Positions 32,536 to 42,095 of a stretch of 64,000 nt of DNA are shown one piece after another (the stretch's first letter is position 1; each line of letters starts with the position of its first letter). The translations under genes and the position numbers were made by a program. The stretch is from RGIG2945 sp045540355. GTDB lineage: Bacteria > Bacillota > Clostridia > Oscillospirales > Acutalibacteraceae. The DNA lies in NCBI GenBank assembly GCA_045540355.1, contig JAZQHB010000053.1, positions 19,047 to 83,046 on the forward strand, in the 5' to 3' direction. The notes beneath the pieces were generated by a model that saw only the letters and a program-made list of their open reading frames with translations, ran no database searches and was not told the origin of the DNA.

Positions 32536-35500
32536 ATGAAGTTTAATGAATTGTCTTCAAAGCCTGATTTTTCCGAAATCCATAAAGAAGTAAGTGATTT
32601 TTGGAAAGAAAACAAGGTATTTGAAAAATCAGTTTCAAAAAATGAATCAAGTGAGGTTGTCTTTTACGACGGCCCTCCTTTCCCTACAGGTAAGCCGCAT
32701 CACGGAACTGTACTTGTTTCCTTTATTAAAGACATGATCGCTCGTTACTGGACAATGAAAGGTTTCAGTGTACCCAGAGTATGGGGCTGGGATTGCCATG
32801 GTCTTCCTATTGAAAACCAAGCTGAAACTTTGATGGGAATTACTGACAAAAACGAAATCGAGGATTCTATCGGTATCGATAAATTTAACGAAAAGTGTTT
32901 TGAGATTGTTTCAAGCAATAACGAATCATGGCGTGAATATATCGAACAGATGGCTCGTTGGGTAGATTACGATAATGCCTATAAAACCATGAATCCTTCT
33001 TTCATGGAAAGTGTTATGTGGGCATTTAAAACTTGCTATGATAAGGGTTTGATCTATAAAGATTATCGTGTAACCCCTTACTGCACCCACTGTGAAACTT
33101 CGCTCTCTATTTCTGATACTCGTGAATCTGACTCAACCCGTCCGCGTCAGGATCGTTGGGTTGTCGTGAAATTTAAAACTGACGAAGTTTTAGACGGTAA
33201 GAGAGTTTATCTGCTTGCCTGGACAACCACTCCCTGGACACTGCCTTCAAATATGTGTCTTGCAGTTGGTGCATCGCTTACCTACGCGTATGTTGAGGTC
33301 GATGGCGAAATTTTTGTTGCCGGTAAAGAAACTCTTGCTAATTTCGAGAAAGTTTTCGGCAAGGAACCCAATATTGTAAAAGAATGTGTCGGTGCTGACC
33401 TTGTTGGTAAATCATACGAACCTTTATTCCCGTATTTTGCTGACAAAAAAGCAACAAGCGAAAAGGCTTTTACAGTTGTTACAGCCGACTATGTCGGTTC
33501 TGAAGAAGGTGTTGGTATCGTACATACTGCACCCGCATTTGGTGAAGATGACTATTGGACCTGCAAAAACAATCAGGTTCCGTTAGTAAATCCTGTAGAC
33601 TCCAAGGGTCGTTTCACCGAAGAGATTTCTGATTTCTATCCGCTTCAGGGTGAGAAAAATGTTATTGAGATGAATCCTATCGTTATTCGCTTTTTGTATG
33701 ATAACGGCAAAGCTGTTGCAGACGGTACGATAGAACATAACTATCCTCACTGTTGGCGTTGTAAGCGTCCGCTTATTTATAAAGCTATGGATGCTTATTA
33801 CTTTGACATTGGTAAGATTAAGGACCGTCTGATCGAGCTTAACGAGCAGATCAATTGGATCCCCGAAACCGTAAAGCACGGTCGTTTTGGTAACTGGCTT
33901 GAGGGTGCTCGTGATTGGAATATCTCCCGTAATCGTTATTGGAGTACTCCTATTCCGATTTGGAAATGTGATCACGAAGGATGTAATCACGAGGAAGTTC
34001 TCGGTAGTGTTGAAGAAATCTATCAGAAATCAGGCATCAAGCTCACCGACCTGCACAGACAGTTTATGGATAATGTAACCTACACCTGTCCCGTTTGCGG
34101 CGGCACTATGCGTCGTATCCCCGAAGTTTTGGACTGCTGGTTTGAAAGCGGAAGTGTTCCCTTTGCACAGAAACATTATCCCTTTGAAAACAAGGAATGG
34201 TTTGACAGTCATTTCCCCTGTGATTTCATCGTTGAATATACAGGTCAGATTCGTTGCTGGTTCTACTATCTCCATGTTCTTGCAGTTGCACTGTTTGATC
34301 GCCCCGCTTTCCAGAACTGTGTTGTTCACGGAACTATTTTGGCTAAAGACGGTAAGAAGCTCTCCAAGTCCTCAAAGAACTACACCGACCCCATGGAGCT
34401 TATGCATAAATACGGCACAGATGCTTTGCGTTTATATATGTATCAGAGTAATGCGATGCTCATAGGCGACCTGATGTTTGATGATAACGGTATTATGGAC
34501 GCTTATCAGCAGTTGATACTTCCCTTCTGGAACGCTTGCAACTTCTTTATTTCCTATGCTAACATCGATAATTACACTCCCTCTGCCGATGTTGTTCCTA
34601 ACAGCAACAATCAGTTGGATAAATGGGTATTAGCAAAGTTATATCAAACCGAAAAAGCCATAACTGAAAATATGGACGATTATCAGATCAATCACTATGT
34701 TGAGCACATGCTTTCTCTTGTTGACGGTATTACAAACTGGTACATCCGTCGCTCAAGAAGAAGATTCTGGGCAACAGGTCTTACCGAGGATAAAAAACAG
34801 GCATACGATACTTTATATTATGTCCTCGTTAACTGTACTAAGCTTTTTGCACCGGTAGCACCTATCATTTCCGAAAAAATTTATAAGTTGTTTACCGATG
34901 ATTACTCTGTGCATCTGGCACAATGGCCCGATATTCCTGAAGAGTTCAAAAACGAAGAGCTTGTTAAGGATGTTGACCTTGTTCAGAATATCATTACGCT
35001 TGCTCGTTCTATCCGTAACAAAAACCGCGTAAAGAATCGTCAGCCCTTGAGCGAATTGAAGTTGGCGATATCTGATGCAAGTCGTCTTGCAAGCATCAAT
35101 GAGTTCACAGATGTAATTGCTGAAGAATTGAATGTTAAGAATGTAGAATTGATTGAGGAAGCAAGCGATATCGCAACAATTAAATGTGATCCTAACTTTA
35201 ATGAAATAAGAAATCGTTATCCCACTCGCATACCTGAGATTATCAAGGCTGTTAAATCTAATAAATACAGAATTGATGGCGAAAATGCTGTTCTTGAAAT
35301 TAACGGTGTTGAAGAAACATTTGATAAGAGTATAATTCTTGTTACCTACATCGCTAAAGAAGGATTGTTTGTTGCAAGCCAGAACGGTATCGTTGTATCA
35401 TTAGATTTAACTATAACAGACGAACTTCGTGCAGAAGGTCTTGCTCGAGAGGTTGTTCGTAATATTCAGGATACACGCAAAAAAATCGGTTGCGAAATCA

Positions 35501-35673
35501 TGGATAAAATTCTGATTTACTCTCCGAACGAAGATGTATTCCCGAAAGACTGGACTGAATATATCTGTTCCGAAACAATGAGTTCTTATCAGGAAATCAA
35601 TGAGTTCGATTCAGAAATTGAGATTGTAACCGATGATAAACTCACAATCAAGGTTTATGTTAAAAAGATCTAA
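32536..35673 (+). CDS. ileS: Isoleucyl-tRNA synthetase (1045 aa)
   Basis: Class I synthetase charging tRNA-Ile. The N-terminal signature is FYDGPPFPTGKPHHGT, where the last His of the HIGH box is Thr. The editing domain follows (TTTPWTLPSNMCLAVG), then WGWDCHGLPIE earlier in the core, and KDGKKLSKSSKNYTDP as the KMSKS loop. Zinc-type Cys pairs are present in the middle (CDHEGC, CPVCGG). Length and motifs fit the long, eukaryote-like IleRS class often less sensitive to mupirocin; sensitivity here is not known. The start at 32536 has GGGAG upstream; a longer frame from 32488 would overlap the promoter. Confidence 0.95.
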   Translation: MKFNELSSKPDFSEIHKEVSDFWKENKVFEKSVSKNESSEVVFYDGPPFPTGKPHHGTVLVSFIKDMIARYWTMKGFSVPRVWGWDCHGLPIENQAETLMGITDKNEIEDSIGIDKFNEKCFEIVSSNNESWREYIEQMARWVDYDNAYKTMNPSFMESVMWAFKTCYDKGLIYKDYRVTPYCTHCETSLSISDTRESDSTRPRQDRWVVVKFKTDEVLDGKRVYLLAWTTTPWTLPSNMCLAVGASLTYAYVEVDGEIFVAGKETLANFEKVFGKEPNIVKECVGADLVGKSYEPLFPYFADKKATSEKAFTVVTADYVGSEEGVGIVHTAPAFGEDDYWTCKNNQVPLVNPVDSKGRFTEEISDFYPLQGEKNVIEMNPIVIRFLYDNGKAVADGTIEHNYPHCWRCKRPLIYKAMDAYYFDIGKIKDRLIELNEQINWIPETVKHGRFGNWLEGARDWNISRNRYWSTPIPIWKCDHEGCNHEEVLGSVEEIYQKSGIKLTDLHRQFMDNVTYTCPVCGGTMRRIPEVLDCWFESGSVPFAQKHYPFENKEWFDSHFPCDFIVEYTGQIRCWFYYLHVLAVALFDRPAFQNCVVHGTILAKDGKKLSKSSKNYTDPMELMHKYGTDALRLYMYQSNAMLIGDLMFDDNGIMDAYQQLILPFWNACNFFISYANIDNYTPSADVVPNSNNQLDKWVLAKLYQTEKAITENMDDYQINHYVEHMLSLVDGITNWYIRRSRRRFWATGLTEDKKQAYDTLYYVLVNCTKLFAPVAPIISEKIYKLFTDDYSVHLAQWPDIPEEFKNEELVKDVDLVQNIITLARSIRNKNRVKNRQPLSELKLAISDASRLASINEFTDVIAEELNVKNVELIEEASDIATIKCDPNFNEIRNRYPTRIPEIIKAVKSNKYRIDGENAVLEINGVEETFDKSIILVTYIAKEGLFVASQNGIVVSLDLTITDELRAEGLAREVVRNIQDTRKKIGCEIMDKILIYSPNEDVFPKDWTEYICSETMSSYQEINEFDSEIEIVTDDKLTIKVYVKKI

Positions 35674-35688
35674 TAAAACATATTGATA

Positions 35689-35730
35689 AAAAGTGTGCAG
35701 AAAAAATAATCTGCACACTTTTATTTTTTC
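35689..35730 (+). terminator. Terminator of ileS
   Basis: A perfect 13-bp stem (35689-35701 with 35710-35722) is followed by a T-rich tail. Confidence 0.88.
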
Positions 35731-35737
35731 AGAAAAT

Positions 35738-35776
35738 ATAGAAAACGCAGACAGAGAACCGTCCCCTGTCTGCGTT
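35738..35776 (-). terminator. Terminator of the InlB-repeat surface protein
   Basis: An 11-bp stem (35744-35754 with 35766-35776) lies just after the stop of the minus-strand gene, with T-rich sequence on both sides, so it may act in both directions. Confidence 0.8.
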
Positions 35777-35783
35777 GTTTTAT

Positions 35784-38700
35784 TTATGCATTTGTGACTG
35801 ATGTAACATCTGTGTAAAGAGTTACGATTTCGCCTGATTTTGTATCAAGATAAACTACAAATCCTCTTGCATATAAAGTCTTCCCTGCCGATGTCTTTAC
35901 AGTTAACTGATACTGTCCGTCATTGGTTGTATGTACCGTTCTGTAAAGTCTGATCTTACCTTCATTTTCGGGTTCTGAATGTCCTTCAAAGGTAAGAATT
36001 TCTTCTGTCGCAAGACTTGCATCCTGTGTTAGCAACAAACCTGAACTTACAAATACATAATCTTTTGGTACTTCTCTTGTTACCATAAATTCTGCCTTGT
36101 ATGTTGTTGCGGTCGGTTCTTTTATGGTTGTTGACAAAACTACGGTTGCCTTTTCCGCTACTTCTTCAGTTGTAAACAATGCTGTTACAGTCAAATCTTT
36201 GTATACATAGAATCTGAATTCTTTGTCATAGCTTACAATCGTTTTTCCGTCGAATGTCCAACCTGCGAAGTTCTGACCTTGCGGTACCTGACTATCCGTT
36301 ATTACTGCTGTAATCGGTGTGTTGTAGTAATATTTACTTTCGGTTACAGTTTCACCAATTACGATTGTGATTGTATGCATATTATTCAGAGGTCTGTATA
36401 TTGCTTTTACAATAAGATTTCCGTTTACTTCCGTAGTTTCGGTATCCCATCTGTCAAATACATAACCTGCATTTTCTGTTGTCAGTATAGGTTCTGTTGC
36501 CGAACCGCCTTTGGCTACCCTCTGAATATCAACTACCATTTTGAGGATTGAATCTACAAATACTACTGTGAAATAATCTGAATTGATTTCCTCGGAATAT
36601 ACCGCCTCAATCTTTTTGTCAGCTTCCATCACAAATGTGTATTCCGATGAGTAAGAAACTATTCTCATTCTGTCATCTCTCCAGAACATAAAGTCTCTTT
36701 TTTCGCCATCGTAGAGGTTTGCTTTAATTGTAACCTCTGTTCCTTCAGGTAACTTTGTATGATAAAGATTATCTTCAAGCGTTGCGTCTTTTCCGTTAAT
36801 GCTTACTGTTATATATGCATCGGGTGATGTAGCCAAAATGTCATAGCCTTCAACTTCTGTCCAATGTGCATAGAGAGTATGATTCAATGTTTTGGCAACT
36901 ATTGTATCTTCGGTAATAAGATCGCCTGATCCACTTGATGTGTACCAACCTGCAAAAGCATAGCCTTCTCTTGTTGCTATCGGAAGCTCTCCGTAAGGAC
37001 TGTCAAAGGTTACCGTTTTGCTTGCGGTGTCACAAGTACCGCCGTTTGCAGAGAATGAGACTTTGTACTCATTGGGACTCCACATTGAATACAGTTTTAC
37101 AACTTCTCCGTCAACTGCTGTAAGGTTTATGAATTTTGAATTCAACTCATAGAAAGTTCCTGTGCCGTCCGGCTTTGTATTCCAACCTGCTGTTCTGTAT
37201 CCTGTTTTTGAGAATGTATTTGTCGGAATTGTGTATTGTACATCGTAGGTACACACATCACTTTCAGGTCCTGTTCCCAAACCGCCGTTAGAATCGTAAT
37301 CTACCGTATATGTAATAGCTGTCCAATGTGCATATAGGGTCTGTGCGGCCGTAATTGTAACTTTTGTTGATTCTGTTATCTGCGTACCGCTGCTTGCCGT
37401 CGTAAACCAGCCGCTGAAAATGTAACCGACTTTTGTAGGTGTCGGGAGAGTGCCGTAGGTTGATGCATAGGTTACTGTTATACTTGCAGTACCACAGCTG
37501 CCTCCGTTTGCATCAAAGGTTACTGTGTAGGTGTTGGCTGTCCATTGTGCATAGAGGGTTGCTGCGGCATTTGCCGTGTAGCTTGCTCCTGATGCGTAGG
37601 CTGTACCTGAGCCGTCTTTTGCCGTATTCCAGTTTTTGAATGTATAACCTGTTCTTGTCGGTACGGTTGTGCTGAGGGTTAATGCGACATCATGTGTTTT
37701 TGTCTGTGACGACGGTGCACCTGAGCCACCGTTAGAATCAAATGTTACTCTGTAGGTATCTGCGGTCCATTGTGCATAGAGGGTCTGTGCTGCTGTGATT
37801 GAAACGGTTGTTGATGCTGTTACCTGCGTGCCGCCGCTTGCCGCCGTATACCAGCCGTTAAATGTGTAGCCTGTTCTTGTCGGTATGGGAAGTGTACCGT
37901 AAGTGCTGTCGAATGTTACTGTCTTGCTTGCAGTGTCACAAGTACCGCCCTCTGCATTGAAATATACTGTGTAGGTATTGCTTGTAAATTTAAGCCATAT
38001 TGTTTTTTCGCCTGCAACATCCATCGTTCCGGAAAGTGCGTTTGAACCTGATTGCACGAAAGTTCTTCCTGCAGCAACCTTAATATCCTTAATCTCATAG
38101 GTAGAACCATAAGGATGTTTTGTATAATAATCATTTACATCATCTGCAACCTTAGTACCATTTACATAGACATCAACAGTTGCATAATTTCCAATATTCG
38201 CAGATTCAACACCGTCAAGCAAACCTTTTATGTTGAGGTAATACTCATTAGCAGTCCATTGTGCATAAAGGGTTGTTCCTGCATTTGCAGTATAGCTTGC
38301 TCCTGATGCATAAGCTGTACCTGAGCCGTCTTGTGCCGTATTCCAATTTTTGAATGTGTGGCCTTCTTTTGTCGGCTTTGTTGAGCTGAGTGTCAAGGCA
38401 ACATCGTGTGTTTTTGTCTGTGCTGACGGTGCACCTGAGCCGCCATTTGCGTTATAGCTTACTGTGTAAGTATAAGCTGTCCAGTGTGCATAAAGTGTCT
38501 GTGCGGCTGTGATTGAAACGGTTGTTGATGCCGTTACCTGTGTACCACCGCTTGCCGCTGTGAACCATCCGTTAAATGTATAACCGGTCCTTGTAGGTGT
38601 CGGAAGTGTGCCGTAGGTTGATGCATAAGTTACCGATTTGCTTGCAGTCGGTGTTGTTCCGCCGTTGGCATCGAAAGTTACAGTGTATGTATTTGCCGTC

Positions 38701-40031
38701 CATTTTGCATAAAGCGTTACCGCAGCGTTTGCAGTATAGCTTGCTCCGGCTGCATAGTTTGTACCCGTACCTGCCGAATTGGTATTCCATGTTGAGAATG
38801 TATAACCCGTTCTTGTCGGCTTGGTTGAGCTGAGTGTCAATGCTGTTCCGTGTGTTTTGGTCTGTGCTGACGGTGCACCCGAACCGCCGTTTGCGTTGTA
38901 GCTTATCGTATATTTTCTTTCCCAACTAAAGATCGGATAATCGGCATTATCAGAATTGGAGTCCGGATAATATGCAGGTGTCGACATGCTTGTATTCATA
39001 TATTTTGAGCCGTTAGTATCGCCGTAACCTGTTGATTTCAGATAAGCCATCGAAAGCAACGAGCAATTTGAACTTGTAACTCTGGCGGAGTTTCCAAACA
39101 AACTCTGACCGGACAGTGCATAACAATATGTTGTTGTTATCTCATCACCACTATGAACACGTCCTGAAATCTGACCCTCATAGTCAGGACTGCCGGCAAA
39201 AGTAGCTACGCTGTAGCAACGGGTAATTGTTGTGCCTGACTCCTCTGAATAACAGACTATACCTCCTACTGCATCAGGACACGAAACAGTCGTGCCTTGA
39301 ACATAACAACAGCTTATTGATGAAGCTGAATTTGTTACACCGATAAGTGCACCTGCACTTTGAGCCTTACTTGCGGTAACCGTACCGCCCCTTACAAAGC
39401 AATACTGAACAGTTGAGCCGTCACAACTACCAATCAAACCACCTGTACCGTGAAGATATTCATCAGAGCTGTATGTTGAGGTAACAGAAGGACTTATAAG
39501 TCCAACATTTTTTATGATAGCAGAACTGCCTGTTGCACCGAAAAGTCCTGCATAAGTACGAGTTGAGTTTACTTTGAGTCCTGATATGGTATGACCCTGA
39601 CCGTCAAAGGTACCCTGGAATTTTCTTGAGTATGCGTTATCTGAAATCTTATAACCGCTTTGTCCGCCTATCGGAACCCAATCGTAACCGCTGAGACTTA
39701 TGTCTGCAGTAAGTTTAATCGTTTTACCGGATAAAGTGCTTGTATTACTATTGACCTGATACGACACCCACGCAAGCTTAGCAGCAGTATTTACAACATA
39801 CGCACCGCTGCTGTCAGTTGAGGGTGCAGTATAGCTCCAGACTGCCTGCTCAGTAACCTCAAATTCCTCTTGCGGTAATTCAGTCTCACTTTCATCGTTA
39901 TCAAATAATTGAGATAATTTTTGACCAATATCATCAACCAAGGCAGAAATTTCTTCCACCCACCCTATTGTTGGTGAATTTGTTACCAACATACAAATTG
40001 ACATTAATAATGAGATTAGTTTTGAAAGCAC
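35784..40031 (-). CDS. Secreted InlB B-repeat (Listeria-Bacteroides repeat) surface protein (1415 aa)
   Basis: A weak Sec signal (about 1-24) precedes an acidic stretch, a GLUG-type beta-helix region (about 80-370: WVPIGG, FQGTFDGQGHTISGL, GGLIGS, AGALIG, GGIVC), then eight InlB B-repeats of about 70 residues, each ending YAxWT. They alternate between a GAPSAQTKTH subtype and a TASKTVTF subtype, with a distinct roughly 90-residue domain after the third. The last 400 residues are a separate module shared with the protein at 58864-60873. No LPXTG motif was seen. Start is GTG, with GGAGG 7 nt upstream. The role is likely cell-surface binding; inferred from the family. Confidence 0.9.
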   Translation of the reverse strand: MLSKLISLLMSICMLVTNSPTIGWVEEISALVDDIGQKLSQLFDNDESETELPQEEFEVTEQAVWSYTAPSTDSSGAYVVNTAAKLAWVSYQVNSNTSTLSGKTIKLTADISLSGYDWVPIGGQSGYKISDNAYSRKFQGTFDGQGHTISGLKVNSTRTYAGLFGATGSSAIIKNVGLISPSVTSTYSSDEYLHGTGGLIGSCDGSTVQYCFVRGGTVTASKAQSAGALIGVTNSASSISCCYVQGTTVSCPDAVGGIVCYSEESGTTITRCYSVATFAGSPDYEGQISGRVHSGDEITTTYCYALSGQSLFGNSARVTSSNCSLLSMAYLKSTGYGDTNGSKYMNTSMSTPAYYPDSNSDNADYPIFSWERKYTISYNANGGSGAPSAQTKTHGTALTLSSTKPTRTGYTFSTWNTNSAGTGTNYAAGASYTANAAVTLYAKWTANTYTVTFDANGGTTPTASKSVTYASTYGTLPTPTRTGYTFNGWFTAASGGTQVTASTTVSITAAQTLYAHWTAYTYTVSYNANGGSGAPSAQTKTHDVALTLSSTKPTKEGHTFKNWNTAQDGSGTAYASGASYTANAGTTLYAQWTANEYYLNIKGLLDGVESANIGNYATVDVYVNGTKVADDVNDYYTKHPYGSTYEIKDIKVAAGRTFVQSGSNALSGTMDVAGEKTIWLKFTSNTYTVYFNAEGGTCDTASKTVTFDSTYGTLPIPTRTGYTFNGWYTAASGGTQVTASTTVSITAAQTLYAQWTADTYRVTFDSNGGSGAPSSQTKTHDVALTLSTTVPTRTGYTFKNWNTAKDGSGTAYASGASYTANAAATLYAQWTANTYTVTFDANGGSCGTASITVTYASTYGTLPTPTKVGYIFSGWFTTASSGTQITESTKVTITAAQTLYAHWTAITYTVDYDSNGGLGTGPESDVCTYDVQYTIPTNTFSKTGYRTAGWNTKPDGTGTFYELNSKFINLTAVDGEVVKLYSMWSPNEYKVSFSANGGTCDTASKTVTFDSPYGELPIATREGYAFAGWYTSSGSGDLITEDTIVAKTLNHTLYAHWTEVEGYDILATSPDAYITVSINGKDATLEDNLYHTKLPEGTEVTIKANLYDGEKRDFMFWRDDRMRIVSYSSEYTFVMEADKKIEAVYSEEINSDYFTVVFVDSILKMVVDIQRVAKGGSATEPILTTENAGYVFDRWDTETTEVNGNLIVKAIYRPLNNMHTITIVIGETVTESKYYYNTPITAVITDSQVPQGQNFAGWTFDGKTIVSYDKEFRFYVYKDLTVTALFTTEEVAEKATVVLSTTIKEPTATTYKAEFMVTREVPKDYVFVSSGLLLTQDASLATEEILTFEGHSEPENEGKIRLYRTVHTTNDGQYQLTVKTSAGKTLYARGFVVYLDTKSGEIVTLYTDVTSVTNA
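37000..38920 (-). repeat. Tandem InlB B-repeat DNA units
   Basis: About eight units of roughly 210-220 nt encode the B-repeats. Units of the same subtype are more alike than neighbours, so the array probably grew by duplication of pairs and could change copy number by recombination without shifting the frame. Confidence 0.75.
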
Positions 40032-40109
40032 AATAATTCCTCCGTGACATTATAAAATCCAATTTACTATTCCTATTAAAAAAATAATAAATTTTCAGAA
40101 AAACAGCTA

Positions 40110-40138
40110 ATTATATCACATAAAAAATGTTATGTCAA
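40110..40138 (-). promoter_or_regulatory. Consensus promoter of the InlB-repeat gene
   Basis: TTGACA (40133-40138), 17 nt, TATAAT (40110-40115), a perfect match on the minus strand, giving a leader of about 70 nt before the GTG. Confidence 0.88.
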
Positions 40139-40194
40139 ACAGTTTTATTAAATTTTAAAACCATTAGACGAATAATTATGCTTTGGATTATCTC

Positions 40195-40223
40195 TTGATA
40201 AAAAAAGGCATTTGTGCTATACT
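40195..40223 (+). promoter_or_regulatory. Promoter of fhs
   Basis: TTGATA (40195-40200), 17 nt, TATACT (40218-40223), about 30 nt before the ATG. Confidence 0.75.
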
Positions 40224-40253
40224 AAAAAAAATGCTTTTATAAGGAGTTTTATT

Positions 40254-41921
40254 ATGAAAACTGATATAGAAATTGCTCAGGAAGCGAAGATGAAACCGAT
40301 AGTCGAAATAGCTGACAAGCTTGGTATAAAAGCTGACGAGTTAGAACCTTACGGAAAATATAAGGCAAAGATTTCTCAAGAAGCTATCAATAAATTACAG
40401 AATAATAAGGACGGCAAATTAGTCCTTGTTACTGCTATCAACCCTACACCTGCCGGTGAAGGTAAAACTACCACAACTGTCGGTCTCGGTCAGGCTATGG
40501 GCATACTCGGTAAGAGTTCGATTGTCGCACTCAGAGAGCCTTCATTGGGTCCTGTTTTCGGTATCAAGGGCGGTGCTGCAGGCGGCGGATATGCTCAAGT
40601 TGTTCCTATGGAAGACATCAATCTTCATTTCACAGGTGATATCCACGCTATTACAACCGCTAACAACTTACTCTGTGCAGTTATAGATAACCATTTACAG
40701 CAAGGCAACGAATTAAATATTGACCCCAGACAGATTCTCTTTAAGCGTTGTATGGATATGAATGACAGAGCTTTGAGATTCATCAATGTCGGTCTCGGCG
40801 GACCTGTTAACGGTGTTCCGAGAGAAGATCACTTTATGATTTCTGTTGCAAGTGAAATTATGGCTATTCTCTGCCTTTCAAAAGACATCAATGATTTGAA
40901 AGAACGGCTTTCAAAGATCCTTGTTGCCTATACTTATGACGGAAAGCCCGTTTTTGCTGGTGATCTGAATGTTATCGGATCAATGGCTGTTCTTTTAAAA
41001 GATGCTATCAAGCCAAACCTTGTTCAGACACTCGAAAACACACCCGCACTTATGCATGGAGGTCCGTTTGCAAATATCGCTCACGGTTGTAACTCTATCG
41101 TTGCTACAAAGTTAGGTCTTAAGCTTGCTGATTACTGTATAACAGAAGCCGGCTTCGGTTCAGACCTCGGTGCTGAAAAATTCTTTGATATCAAATGCCG
41201 TGCAGGCGGACTTAAACCCTCTGCTGTTGTTTTAGTTGCAACATTGAGAGCTTTGAAGTATAACGGTGGTGTTTCAAAAGAAAATGTCAAGGACGAAAAT
41301 GTTGAAGCATTGAAGAAAGGTATTGTAAACCTCGGTGCTCATATTGACAGTCTTAAGCAGTTTGGTATTCCGATTATCGTTGCAGTTAACCGTTTTCATA
41401 CTGATACGGATGCTGAAATTAAGGTTCTTTCCGATTACTGCGAAAACCTTGGTGTTGAATATGCACTCAGCGAAGTATTTGCAAAGGGCGGCGAAGGCGG
41501 AATTGAGCTCGCCGAAAAGCTTATCAAAGCTTGTGAAGGTGAAAGCAATTTCAGATGCCTTTATGATACAGAGAAAACTATCGAGGAAAAAATCACAACA
41601 GTTGCACAAAAAGTTTACGGTGCTAAAGGTATCGAATTATCACTCAAGGCACAGAAATCAATCAAACGAATTGAAGCTTTGGGACTTGATAAGCAACCCG
41701 TATGTATCGTAAAAACTCAGTATTCACTCTCTGACGATCCGACATTACTCGGCAGACCGACAGACTTTAACATTCATGTTTCTGATGTCAGCGTATCCGC
41801 AGGTGCAGGCTTCATCGTTGTTTATACAGGAAGCATTATGACAATGCCCGGACTTCCGAAAAAACCAGCCGCATACACAATCGACATTGACAACGACGGC
41901 AACATCACAGGACTTTCATAA
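40254..41921 (+). CDS. fhs: Formate-tetrahydrofolate ligase (555 aa)
   Basis: It makes 10-formyl-tetrahydrofolate from formate, ATP and tetrahydrofolate in the cytoplasm. The P-loop TPAGEGKTTTTVGLGQ (near residue 63-78) and following REPSLGPVFGIKGGAAGGGYAQV are diagnostic, as are the FTGDIHAI and C-terminal PGLPKKPAA motifs. Length is typical. In Clostridia it serves purine and one-carbon metabolism or acetogenesis; no Wood-Ljungdahl neighbour is present, so the former is more likely. AAGGAG lies 7 nt before the ATG at 40254; a longer frame from 40212 overlaps the promoter. It stands alone between its own promoter and terminator. Confidence 0.97.
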   Translation: MKTDIEIAQEAKMKPIVEIADKLGIKADELEPYGKYKAKISQEAINKLQNNKDGKLVLVTAINPTPAGEGKTTTTVGLGQAMGILGKSSIVALREPSLGPVFGIKGGAAGGGYAQVVPMEDINLHFTGDIHAITTANNLLCAVIDNHLQQGNELNIDPRQILFKRCMDMNDRALRFINVGLGGPVNGVPREDHFMISVASEIMAILCLSKDINDLKERLSKILVAYTYDGKPVFAGDLNVIGSMAVLLKDAIKPNLVQTLENTPALMHGGPFANIAHGCNSIVATKLGLKLADYCITEAGFGSDLGAEKFFDIKCRAGGLKPSAVVLVATLRALKYNGGVSKENVKDENVEALKKGIVNLGAHIDSLKQFGIPIIVAVNRFHTDTDAEIKVLSDYCENLGVEYALSEVFAKGGEGGIELAEKLIKACEGESNFRCLYDTEKTIEEKITTVAQKVYGAKGIELSLKAQKSIKRIEALGLDKQPVCIVKTQYSLSDDPTLLGRPTDFNIHVSDVSVSAGAGFIVVYTGSIMTMPGLPKKPAAYTIDIDNDGNITGLS

Positions 41922-41934
41922 TATCAAACAAAAA

Positions 41935-41968
41935 AGCGATGAGAGTTGGTACTCCCATCGCTGATTTT
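41935..41968 (+). terminator. Terminator of fhs
   Basis: An 11-bp stem with one mismatch (41935-41945 with 41952-41962) and a short T-rich tail, between converging genes. Confidence 0.7.
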
Positions 41969-42095
41969 ATGCCTTTAACAATTTCAGACATTTAACCACT
42001 GTACATATAAGCATGACTGCTATCGCAAGTTTTCTTATCGCTTCGACCGCTTTTGTAATTTTGACGATATAGTTTACCATTTTATAATTATTCAT
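41967..42095 (-). CDS. Small hydrophobic protein overlapping spoVAD (42 aa), hypothetical
   Basis: The ATG lies inside the last codons of spoVAD, with GGAGAGAG about 9 nt upstream, and the frame is open for 42 codons to TAA. The sequence is basic (NYIVKITKAVEAIRK) followed by a hydrophobic segment (LAIAVMLICTVVKCLKLL), like a small membrane protein. No family is recognised. The coupled position suggests expression in the forespore with spoVAD; chance is possible at this length. Confidence 0.4.
   Translation of the reverse strand: MNNYKMVNYIVKITKAVEAIRKLAIAVMLICTVVKCLKLLKA

Noticed and set aside
37000..38920. CRISPR-like periodic repeat
   Set aside because: Units are over 200 nt, coding and in frame; they are InlB B-repeats.
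35784..40031. Sortase-anchored LPXTG protein
   Set aside because: The C-terminus has neither an LPXTG motif nor a hydrophobic tail.
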